Shown: one piece after another, positions 1 through 5,058 of the stretch
Numbering within the stretch: the stretch's first letter is position 1
Layout: each line of letters begins with the position of its first letter
Assembly: GCA_017455785.1 (NCBI GenBank)
Contig: JAFSYZ010000276.1
Coordinates: 1-5,132 of the forward strand
Reading direction: 5' to 3'
From: Candidatus Methanomethylophilaceae archaeon
GTDB lineage: Archaea; Thermoplasmatota; Thermoplasmata; Methanomassiliicoccales; Methanomethylophilaceae
DNA length: 5,132 nt
The notes under the pieces: model-generated
The model's database searches: none
What the model was told of the DNA's origin: nothing
Seen by the model: only the letters and a program-made list of their open reading frames with translations
Made by a program: the position numbers and the translations under genes

Positions 1-96
1 ATGGACAGGGACGTGAACGCGGCCAGGAACATCCTGTTCCGTTCCGGACTTGTTCCGGCCCCTTGGGTGGACCGGCCACCCTCGTCCCGGGCATAG
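1..96 (+). CDS. tnpB: TnpB (IS200/IS605-type RNA-guided nuclease), C-terminal end only
   Basis: The frame open from base 1 reads MDRDVNAARNIL and continues to a TAG at 94-96, giving 31 residues. DRDVNAARNI is the signature of the last RuvC motif of TnpB/OrfB proteins; the second Asp is expected to be the third catalytic carboxylate. TnpB is the RNA-guided DNA nuclease carried by IS200/IS605 and IS607 elements, and its gene commonly overlaps its own guide RNA at the 3' end. The ATG at base 1 is probably an internal Met, because this motif always lies near the C-terminus of a protein of roughly 350-450 residues, so the gene is cut by the window edge and not necessarily truncated in the genome. 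The tail after the motif (LFRSGLVPAPWVDRPPSSRA) is typical in length. Hairpins across the stop codon support the assignment. It cannot be seen whether the rest of the gene is intact or whether a tnpA partner exists. Confidence 0.85.
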   Translation: MDRDVNAARNILFRSGLVPAPWVDRPPSSRA

Positions 97-197
97 GGAC
101 GGAATGGCCGGGCGCCGAATGACGCGCCGGCACGAGTGGAAAGGATAGAGGATCATCCTATCTGTCGAACTCAGGTTGAATCATACGATTCAAAATT
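1..197 (+). mobile_element. Right end of an IS200/IS605-type element (partial)
   Basis: This is the C-terminal end of tnpB plus about 100 bases of dense hairpins, finishing with the perfect TTGAATC-ATAC-GATTCAA hairpin at 176-193. IS200/IS605 elements have no terminal inverted repeats and generate no target duplication; subterminal hairpins at their ends are recognised by the transposase. The exact right boundary cannot be read from this window, and 193-197 is an estimate from the end of the last hairpin. The left end lies outside the window. Confidence 0.45.
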
Positions 198-209
198 TGA
201 CGTCAGTGC
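72..209 (+). ncRNA. Probable TnpB guide RNA (omega RNA / reRNA), overlapping tnpB 3' end
   Basis: Four stem-loops are stacked in the tnpB orientation. (1) CGTCCC (83-88) pairs with GGGACG (96-101), the loop containing the TAG stop, and lies inside a longer outer stem, CCGGCCA (72-78) with TGGCCGG (105-111). (2) An alternative stem pairs 107-115 with 124-131, 8 pairs with one bulged G at 112; it competes with the outer stem. (3) GATAG (145-149) can pair with CTATC (158-162). (4) TTGAATC (176-182) pairs perfectly with GATTCAA (187-193) across the loop ATAC. TnpB guide RNAs are known to span the end of the gene and the element's right end, with a guide of roughly 16 nt taken from DNA just past the element. 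By that rule the scaffold would end near 193-197 and the guide would follow. Both ends are inferred; no RNA data are available. Confidence 0.45.
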
Positions 210-231
210 TCAATCATGAGTAAAGTGAGAC

Positions 232-248
232 GCCCCCTAAACGGGGGC
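232..248. terminator. GC-rich hairpin between convergent genes, possible bidirectional terminator
   Basis: GCCCCC (232-237) and GGGGGC (243-248) form a perfect 6-bp stem around the loop TAAAC. It lies 16 bases past the stop codon of the minus-strand surface-protein gene and downstream of the plus-strand tnpB end. On the plus strand it is followed by AATTT. On the minus strand it is preceded by a T-rich stretch and not followed by one, so it is not a classical terminator for that gene. Archaeal termination relies mainly on U-tracts, so the role is uncertain. Confidence 0.35.
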
Positions 249-264
249 AATTTAAAGAAGGACT

Positions 265-2157
265 TCAAGCCCTGCGTTTGATGACGATCGCCGCGATCAC
301 TACACCTACCACTATGACTATGACCATGGAGATGTACAGTACCGTGTTGTCATCGTCGGGACCGGAGGAGGCGACCCATCCTGCCTCGAAGGTGCCCTCG
401 GATTCCAGAACATCCGGGAAGACAGGTGACCAGCCTGTGAAGATGTATCCGTATTTCACCGGATTAGATATCTCAGGGATGGCCTGACCCTTCGCCAGGA
501 CCTTCGACCATGTCGTCGGGACCGTATCCGATTCCGTCCATCCGGTGTCCGGCCCTACGGACTCGGACGATCCTCCGCCTAGGGATAAGGTTACGGTGCA
601 CCCGTACAACGATCCCTCTTTACCGGCTCCGAAGGAACAGCCGCAGAGGTTCTCCGGGGTTATGGCGATCTCGCCGTCATCGACGTAGAATGTGTACCCG
701 TCGAAGGCATTCTCCCACAGGAAGTACAGGCCTGCCCCGAACGCCACCGATTCAAGGTCGGTACCGGCGAATGCGAAGCTGCCTATATGTATCAGATCCT
801 TTCCCATCGTGACGTTCTTGACAGCTGTATCCTTGAACGCATAGTTGTCTATCACTAAGGGTTTGTACGTTGTACCCTCGTACACCACTGTGGAAAGATC
901 CAGATCCGTCGCGGTACCCTCGTAAGCGCAGATCACAGCATATTCCGACAGGTCATTCCTGTAGATGGTGAACGTACCGTCGGAGACCATCTCCACCTTA
1001 CCGTTTACGGTATCGGCGTAGTAGGCAACGTAATGGTACTCCATACCCTTCTCGATGTTGAGCATGCTCTTGTTGGTGACCGTCTTCAGTTCGGTGCACC
1101 CGTAGAATGACGAGTAACCAAGAGATAGAATCTGCTTTCCTACGGTAACTTCTTTGAGCGACGTGCATTCCGTGAAGGCGTATTCGTAGACGTAATGCAT
1201 CGTGTCGGGGAGATCCAACGACTCCAAGGATGAGCAGTCCTGGAAGGCCTCCTTGCCGATGGTTATCAGACCTCTCCCGAGGTTCAGGGTCTTCAGGGAG
1301 GTACATCCGGTGAACGAATCGTAACCGATGGACTCCACCGAATCAGGTATCGTCACCGATTCCAGTGCGATACAGCCGGCGAATGTGGAATCCTCGATCG
1401 TCGATAACTGGTTGGAAAGGACGAGAGTCTTCAATGAGTAGTTGTCCAGGAATGCTTCCTGACCAATCGAGATGACGGTATCCGGGATCGTTATACCCTC
1501 GAGGCTGACGCAATTGATGAATGCTGCCTCTCCAATGGAAACCGCCTTACCGAGTGATATGCTCTTCAGCGACTCATCATCCGAGAAGGCGAGGGGATCG
1601 ATCCTCACATCACTGTTCCCGAGGTCCACCGTCTCAAGTGCTATACATTTCGCGAACGCGTTGCTACCGATTGTAGCCAACTTGTCATGGCATGTCACCG
1701 ACTTCAGCCCTTTGCACTCGAAGAATGCATTGTCACCCACCGCGGTGAGTTCCGCCGGCATTTTGACGGACTCCAATCCGCTGTTGCCGTAGAAGGCACT
1801 CTTACCGATGGTCTCAACGGAATCCGCCAATTCTACAGCAGTCAGATTGGGCAGGATGGCGAAAGCCCATTCACCTACGGAGATGACACCTGCTCCGACC
1901 GTTATCGTGATGATCTCCAACCTCTGTTCCTGCCACGGCCTGTCCCCTCCCATGTAGGAGAAGTCGGTCATACGCCCGGTACCTTCACCGGTCTTGGAAA
2001 TCACCAATTTCCCGTCTTCCAAGGTCCAGGTCAATCCGTCGCCGCAGCCCTCTCCGGGTTCACCGTCGGATGCGGACACCATTGAGAACAGCATCAGCAG
2101 TACCACAGCGAGAACGATGACAGCGAAGGATGTGACCTTGATGCCTTTAATGTTCAT
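265..2157 (-). CDS. BspA-like leucine-rich-repeat surface protein with C-terminal membrane anchor
   Basis: The gene encodes 630 residues. Residues 1-30 form a signal sequence (basic MNIKGIK, then a long hydrophobic run, likely cut near SAS-D). Residues 38-76 match the opening seen in BspA-like proteins (GLTWTLEDGKLVIS ... PW). LRR_5/BspA repeats of the type IGxxAFxxCxSLExVxIPDSV follow. The A/S/T-F core recurs 12 times at positions 98 to 350 with a period of 23, one step of 22, then three more times at 440, 462 and 484. The gap at about 353-439 is a non-LRR island. Residues 553-595 (GYIFTGW ... GTFEAGW) resemble a Listeria-Bacteroides/InlB-type repeat. Residues 606-626 form a transmembrane helix followed by KRRA, so the protein should be displayed outside and held by its C-terminus. 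BspA-family proteins bind host or matrix proteins or other cells in several gut and oral microbes; binding is inferred here. Start: the ATG at 2157 is preceded by the signal-peptide context and a TATA box about 24 bases upstream; no Shine-Dalgarno is present. No stop or frameshift is seen. Confidence 0.93.
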   Translation of the reverse strand: MNIKGIKVTSFAVIVLAVVLLMLFSMVSASDGEPGEGCGDGLTWTLEDGKLVISKTGEGTGRMTDFSYMGGDRPWQEQRLEIITITVGAGVISVGEWAFAILPNLTAVELADSVETIGKSAFYGNSGLESVKMPAELTAVGDNAFFECKGLKSVTCHDKLATIGSNAFAKCIALETVDLGNSDVRIDPLAFSDDESLKSISLGKAVSIGEAAFINCVSLEGITIPDTVISIGQEAFLDNYSLKTLVLSNQLSTIEDSTFAGCIALESVTIPDSVESIGYDSFTGCTSLKTLNLGRGLITIGKEAFQDCSSLESLDLPDTMHYVYEYAFTECTSLKEVTVGKQILSLGYSSFYGCTELKTVTNKSMLNIEKGMEYHYVAYYADTVNGKVEMVSDGTFTIYRNDLSEYAVICAYEGTATDLDLSTVVYEGTTYKPLVIDNYAFKDTAVKNVTMGKDLIHIGSFAFAGTDLESVAFGAGLYFLWENAFDGYTFYVDDGEIAITPENLCGCSFGAGKEGSLYGCTVTLSLGGGSSESVGPDTGWTESDTVPTTWSKVLAKGQAIPEISNPVKYGYIFTGWSPVFPDVLESEGTFEAGWVASSGPDDDNTVLYISMVIVIVVGVVIAAIVIKRRA

Positions 2158-2177
2158 GCTTTCGAATCGACGTGGAA

Positions 2178-2191
2178 TCTATAAATGGTTA
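2178..2191 (-). promoter_or_regulatory. Archaeal TATA/BRE promoter of the surface-protein gene
   Basis: On the minus strand TTTATAGA (2185 down to 2178) is preceded by AACCA, a plausible BRE. The box centre is 24-25 bases from the start codon at 2157, so transcription would begin at or next to the ATG, giving a leaderless mRNA. This agrees with the absence of a Shine-Dalgarno. Upstream of the box, ATGGT (2185-2189), ACCAT (2200-2204) and ATGG (2208-2211) form overlapping inverted half-sites that could be an operator, but they are short. Confidence 0.6.
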
Positions 2192-2244
2192 GTTCAAACA
2201 CCATCGTATGGCACAACAGACCCCGTCTAAATCATTTCCTATAG

Positions 2245-2264
2245 CGTGAATTCGGAATCTGGGT
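2245..2264 (+). repeat. Left terminal inverted repeat of the IS
   Basis: This 20-bp repeat is the perfect inverse of 4214-4233. It contains an EcoRI-like GAATTC palindrome and an imperfect inner extension. It should be the transposase binding and cleavage site at this end. Confidence 0.9.
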
Positions 2265-2383
2265 CTGAACTTTTGTAAAAACGCGTTAGGGTCCCCCAAT
2301 CCCCCGACCTATTCTCTGATCTTCTTCGAACATTTCAGGCGACCGGACCTATATCCAAATTCGGTCCACATCCCTATTTGCTG

Positions 2384-2395
2384 CTGTTTGCGTGC
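2384..2395 (+). repeat. 12-bp direct repeat in the transposase leader, copy 1
   Basis: CTGTTTGCGTGC occurs here and again at 2497-2508, just before the transposase start. Each copy is also preceded by TATATCCAA (2350-2358 and 2488-2496), directly in copy 2 and 25 bases away in copy 1. The pair brackets the AT-rich promoter region, so this looks like an old local duplication of the promoter/start segment. Confidence 0.6.
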
Positions 2396-2454
2396 AAAAA
2401 TGCATAAAAGTTTTTAGTATTTAAATAAATCGTTTATGTTATTTAGTTTTTTCG

Positions 2455-2493
2455 ATATGTTCATATACTACTTTTACATATAGTATTTATATC
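2455..2493 (+). promoter_or_regulatory. AT-rich promoter region of the transposase with inverted repeats
   Basis: The TATA box TTTATATC (2486-2493) is centred 27 bases before the ATG at 2517, the usual spacing for a leaderless archaeal transcript. Just upstream are two small inverted repeats: ATATG-TT-CATAT (2455-2466), and ATACTA (2465-2470) with TAGTAT (2481-2486), the latter touching the TATA box. They may be a control site, but the region 2396-2496 is so AT-rich that short palindromes are expected by chance. The rest of the leader (2265-2454) contains no gene. Confidence 0.5.
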
Positions 2494-2496
2494 CAA

Positions 2497-2508
2497 CTGT
2501 TTGCGTGC
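2497..2508 (+). repeat. 12-bp direct repeat in the transposase leader, copy 2
   Basis: This is the second copy of CTGTTTGCGTGC. It contains the GTG at 2505 that would be the longest possible transposase start, but it lies between the TATA box and the preferred ATG at 2517. It is therefore likely to be core-promoter spacer and not coding. Confidence 0.6.
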
Positions 2509-2516
2509 GGAGCAGA

Positions 2517-4163
2517 ATGAAACTGAATACTGAACCCTCTACGATCGAAGCGCTGCCGTTCCCGGCTGCGCTCGCCATGGCCATGATGGAGAAACTGGGC
2601 ATACGCCGTGCGATAGATGACGCCTCGAAGGATTTCGAGAAGAGGCTATGCAACCTCTCGGTAGGGATGGCTGCCAAAGCCTTCGTCGGAAGTATGAGTT
2701 CCGAGATGGGCAGACGTCCGGTCTACAGGATGAATGCTGTGTTTTCTACCGCCCCCAAGGATTTGATCTTCGGGCATTTCGTGAAACAGAAAGGTCTGAG
2801 CGACCGCATCCTGAGGGAAAGGTTGGACGTCATAGCGAAAGCGGGTACGCCCGCTTTCCATTGGGATCTCTACGAATCCGTGAAGAAACAGTACGGGATG
2901 GAAAGCAACGTGTTCCACATAGACGTCTCCGACGTCGATCTGTGGGGCACCCATTACGATGACTGGGCTGACGGGGCCATGCCCCGGCACAACAACCACT
3001 CCAAAAGCAAACGGAACCATCTTCTCCAGAAGGTGTTCGGTGCCGTGGTGGACGGCAACGGACTCGCTGCAGCCAGCAGATCGTACGACGGCAATACCTC
3101 GGACATCGAGATAGATCTCGATGCCATCGGATTCCTGAAAGAGAGGGTGGACCTGTCAGAGAATCTGGTCGTGGCGGATTGCAAACTCGCCGTGTCCGAT
3201 ATACTGATCCCGCTGATGAACGAAGGTGCGTTCTTCGTCACCAAGGTGCCGTCGAGTTTCGCCAACAGGATACGTAACGATATCGTGTATTCCGCAGTCA
3301 GCGGGACCATGGACGAATCCCCGTGTTCCCCGGGGAGGAAGTATTACGATACCGATGCGGAAGTGGAGCTTTCCAAAGGTACGAAGACCAAACTGAGGTT
3401 CGTAGCCTTCACCCTTCCCGGAGGGAAGGAGGAGGCTGAAGAATACATCCGCGGTACCGGATACGGGAAATTCTCCAAGAGGATCAAATCCCTGGGCAAA
3501 TATCATTGCGAGAAGGATGCCAGGAAAGCTTTCGATGACTGCATCGCCGCAACCGGCGGAGTATACGGTGCTATCCCTGAGATAAGGTACGATCCGAAAC
3601 TGGCCAAGAAGGATCCTGAAGGTCCTTGCTGGAGAGTGAAAGGGAAGGAACCGTTCATCGTCGAGGATATGGTGGAACAGGCTGCGGAGGCATATTCCGT
3701 AAGGGTATTGGTCACCAATCTCCCGCGCGGAAACGAATCCGATATCCTGAAAGGGGCCACCCCTGACGATGTCATATCCGCTTACCTGGGGGAGTACCTG
3801 GTGGAATTCTGCTTCCGCCTGATGAAATCCGGTCTTAACGTAGGACACGTGTACATCCATTCGCCCGCCAGACAGGATGCGATGATTTTCCTGACATCGG
3901 TGACGGCCATGATCCACGGGGTAATAGACAACGTCCTCGCCAGAGGCGAGGACAAACCCCGCAAGAGCCCTTACGATGACGAAGAGGAGGAAAGGAAGCA
4001 CCTGACCATGAAGCACATAATCGATTTCATGGCGACGACGCTGGTAGTTTATGACCGTGCCAACGATACGATGTCCATCTCCGGAGCACCGGGTGATTCG
4101 GAAAAAGCCTTTAGGATTATGCGGAAACTGGGTCTGGACCCCATCCTGCTGTTGGGATTCTGA
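2517..4163 (+). CDS. DDE transposase, IS4/IS1634 superfamily
   Basis: This is the only gene of the IS and should cut and rejoin DNA at the element's inverted repeats. Numbering from the GTG at 2505, the RNase H-like core shows a first acidic motif HIDVSDVDLWG (D140, where family members have D-x-T/S). It is followed by NHSKSKRNHLLQ and YDGNTSD (about 164-200), the counterparts of the family's GHSKD.R.DL.Q and GN..D blocks. The second Asp is D225 in VVADCKLA, and the Glu is E434 in YLGEYLVEFCFRLMKSGL, the Y-(x)2-(Y/V)-E-x-x-FR-x-(L/M)K motif. A variable insertion (about 260-400) lies between D225 and E434, as is usual for IS4-type enzymes. The acidic stretch at about 486-497 (PYDDEEEERK) is a linker before the last helices. 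Length is 548 residues from the ATG, normal for the family. The ATG at 2517 is preferred to the GTG at 2505 because the TATA box is only about 15 bases from the GTG. No stop or frameshift is seen and all three catalytic residues are present. Confidence 0.9.
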   Translation: MKLNTEPSTIEALPFPAALAMAMMEKLGIRRAIDDASKDFEKRLCNLSVGMAAKAFVGSMSSEMGRRPVYRMNAVFSTAPKDLIFGHFVKQKGLSDRILRERLDVIAKAGTPAFHWDLYESVKKQYGMESNVFHIDVSDVDLWGTHYDDWADGAMPRHNNHSKSKRNHLLQKVFGAVVDGNGLAAASRSYDGNTSDIEIDLDAIGFLKERVDLSENLVVADCKLAVSDILIPLMNEGAFFVTKVPSSFANRIRNDIVYSAVSGTMDESPCSPGRKYYDTDAEVELSKGTKTKLRFVAFTLPGGKEEAEEYIRGTGYGKFSKRIKSLGKYHCEKDARKAFDDCIAATGGVYGAIPEIRYDPKLAKKDPEGPCWRVKGKEPFIVEDMVEQAAEAYSVRVLVTNLPRGNESDILKGATPDDVISAYLGEYLVEFCFRLMKSGLNVGHVYIHSPARQDAMIFLTSVTAMIHGVIDNVLARGEDKPRKSPYDDEEEERKHLTMKHIIDFMATTLVVYDRANDTMSISGAPGDSEKAFRIMRKLGLDPILLLGF

Positions 4164-4213
4164 ACACCGATAACAAACTGGACAGCGGATGCTATGGCGT
4201 TATTGTTAGCAGA

Positions 4214-4233
4214 ACCCAGATTCCGAATTCACG
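4214..4233 (-). repeat. Right terminal inverted repeat of the IS
   Basis: This 20-bp repeat is the perfect inverse of 2245-2264 and begins 50 bases after the transposase stop codon. It defines the right boundary at or near 4233. The base pair just outside each repeat differs, so the boundary is well limited. Confidence 0.9.
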
Positions 4234-4430
4234 TTTTAATCAACCCTGGGTGTCTTTCGAGACCCGAGGCGGAGAAGCGAAGGACTGCGTACACGAAGCT
4301 TATACACTGAAAGTGGAAAGCTCGATGACACAGGACAAGATGGTACGAAGGGTGAAGAATGACACACGGGAATGTTATCAGATCCATCCGTCTACCGTCA
4401 ATGGTAATCTTATCTTGTTACTAATTTAAT
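4234..4430. other. Region between the IS and the RHH gene; no recognised gene, one long open frame
   Basis: Nothing here matches a family I know. One plus-strand frame is open from 4115 (inside the transposase, after a stop at 4112-4114) through the right inverted repeat to a TAA at 4427-4429. Past the IS it reads NQPWVSFETRGGEAKDC and then about 46 more residues; possible starts are GTG 4250 (59 residues) or ATG 4325 (34 residues), neither with a Shine-Dalgarno. On the minus strand an ATG at 4387 opens 52 codons to a TGA inside the right inverted repeat. Both readings overlap and neither has a good promoter. It may be a gene remnant cut by the IS, or non-coding. Confidence 0.3.
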
Positions 4431-4433
4431 AAA

Positions 4434-4442
4434 TTATAAATA
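4434..4442 (+). promoter_or_regulatory. TATA box of the RHH gene
   Basis: TTATAAATA lies in a long AT-only run (from about 4421) and is centred 26 bases before the ATG at 4464, so the transcript should be leaderless. There is no Shine-Dalgarno before the ATG. It touches the palindrome that begins at 4442. Confidence 0.6.
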
Positions 4443-4465
4443 TAATATATCAAATGATATATTAT
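4442..4465. promoter_or_regulatory. Perfect 11+11-bp palindrome over the transcription/translation start, likely operator
   Basis: ATAATATATCA (4442-4452) and TGATATATTAT (4455-4465) are exact inverse copies separated by AA. The palindrome begins at the edge of the TATA box and ends within the ATG (4464-4466). A protein bound here would cover the RNA polymerase start site. The downstream gene encodes a protein with ribbon-helix-helix segments, a fold that binds short palindromes and often represses its own promoter. The sequence is low in complexity, so chance weighs somewhat, but 11 perfect pairs with a fixed position is a good operator candidate. Confidence 0.6.
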
Positions 4466-5009
4466 GACATCCCAACCGACCATCATCGAGACCGTCCGCA
4501 GGATCATCCGTCTTCCGGATGAGATGATGGAAATGATGGATCCCTACGGCATGATGTACTCCGGAAGGAGCGATTTCATCGTCGTTGCCGTCAGGGAGTT
4601 CATCGGCGATACCATCGGCATGATGGATCATGTGGTCAGTGACAACAGCACGGTCGATGGTGACAGAAGGATGTCGGACATCTCGTCGTCATGGGAGTCC
4701 AAGGTGAGGCAGCTGGTCGATACGGTAGATGATATGGACCGTTCAGGTAAATCGTCAACATCAATGGTCACCTTCCCATCGGGACTGGTGGATATGATGC
4801 AGTTCATCATCGACCGCATCACCAGTCTCAGGAACATGACCTTCTTCTGCAGGGTTGCCGTACTGTACAGGATTGGCATCCTTCAGGAACAGTCGAGGGT
4901 GTTCCAAAGGCTGCAGGATTCGCTGTCCTTCGCCCACATACCCAAAGGGAAACCCATCGACGAAGGGTGCAAGAGGAAAGGGGAGGCGTACATCGAAAAG
5001 AGTCCGTAG
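4464..5009 (+). CDS. Tandem ribbon-helix-helix-like protein, probable transcription regulator
   Basis: This encodes 181 residues and is not a named family to me. Two segments look like ribbon-helix-helix units. Residues 11-49 (VRRIIRLPDEMMEMMD ... GRSDFIVVAVREFI) fit the pattern strand-R-L-P-helix-(S/G)RS-(E/D)-helix of CopG/Arc-like repressors. Residues 100-138 (SMVTFPSGLVDMMQFI ... RNMTFFCRVAVLYRI) repeat it with a weaker middle. Between them lies a polar, Ser/Asp-rich linker (about 58-99). The C-terminus is basic (KGKPIDEGCKRKGEAYIEK). RHH proteins normally act as dimers with one unit per chain; two units per chain would form a pseudo-dimer that inserts the strands in a palindromic site. 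The perfect palindrome over its own start fits autorepression. The ATG at 4464 is set by the TATA spacing. The stop is TAG; if that were read as pyrrolysine, the frame would continue 18 codons to TAA 5064-5066 and overlap the next gene. The next gene begins 49 bases later and is probably co-transcribed. Confidence 0.75.
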   Translation: MTSQPTIIETVRRIIRLPDEMMEMMDPYGMMYSGRSDFIVVAVREFIGDTIGMMDHVVSDNSTVDGDRRMSDISSSWESKVRQLVDTVDDMDRSGKSSTSMVTFPSGLVDMMQFIIDRITSLRNMTFFCRVAVLYRIGILQEQSRVFQRLQDSLSFAHIPKGKPIDEGCKRKGEAYIEKSP

Positions 5010-5044
5010 CCCCTAAACAAACGATCTCCCGAAACAGATACACC

Positions 5045-5052
5045 GGAAGTGA
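5045..5052 (+). promoter_or_regulatory. Shine-Dalgarno of the last gene
   Basis: GGAAGTGA differs by one base from GGAGGTGA, the ideal complement of the archaeal 16S end, and lies 6 bases before the ATG at 5059. It fixes the start of the last gene. This contrasts with the three upstream genes in the window, which have TATA-spaced starts and no such site, and suggests that this gene is translated as an internal cistron of the RHH operon. Confidence 0.7.
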
Positions 5053-5058
5053 AATACA

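Larger units (their letters stand above)
2245..4233 (+). mobile_element. Complete IS4/IS1634-superfamily insertion sequence, 1,989 bp
   Basis: The left end CGTGAATTCGGAATCTGGGT (2245-2264) is the exact reverse complement of 4214-4233, giving perfect 20-bp terminal inverted repeats. Similarity continues inward imperfectly (CTGAAC on the left against TCTGCTAAC on the right, read inward). The only gene inside is a DDE transposase in the plus orientation that starts 272 bases from the left end and stops 50 bases from the right end. Both ends and the reading frame are intact, so the element could be active. The flanks are CCTATAG on the left and TTTTAAT on the right, so no short target duplication is visible. 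IS1634-type elements can make variable and sometimes long duplications, but I find none in the window. The insertion lies 87 bases upstream of the surface-protein start codon, in the divergent orientation. Confidence 0.9.

Noticed and set aside
278..2230. Plus-strand open frames (278-487, 510-812, 1472-1792, 1687-2085, 1994-2230) and the minus frame 998-1306
   Set aside because: They lie opposite or out of frame with the 630-residue LRR protein, whose repeats and anchor are clear; their translations are Arg/Pro-rich or unlike any protein.
2292..2307. Tandem TCCCCCAA/TCCCCCGA in the IS leader
   Set aside because: It is only two 8-base units with a mismatch and no evident role.
2474..4016. Minus-strand frames over the transposase (up to 286 codons at 3156-4016) and the plus frame 2648-2962
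   Set aside because: The plus-strand transposase has all family motifs and a promoter; the antisense frames have none and show typical shadow composition.
2232..4246. Target-site duplication flanking the IS
   Set aside because: The flanks CCTATAG and TTTTAAT do not match at any offset of 4 or more bases touching the repeats; AATCA occurs on both sides but not next to the ends.
4229..4387. Minus-strand 52-codon frame starting MDLITFPCVIL
   Set aside because: It ends inside the IS inverted repeat, is hydrophobic and Cys/His-rich like an antisense frame, and overlaps the plus-strand open frame; no family is seen.
4434..5043. Minus-strand frames 4434-4631, 4628-4879 and 4828-5043
   Set aside because: They are antisense to the RHH gene, rich in His/Asp or Ser/Arg as expected for shadows, and one would end in the palindromic promoter.
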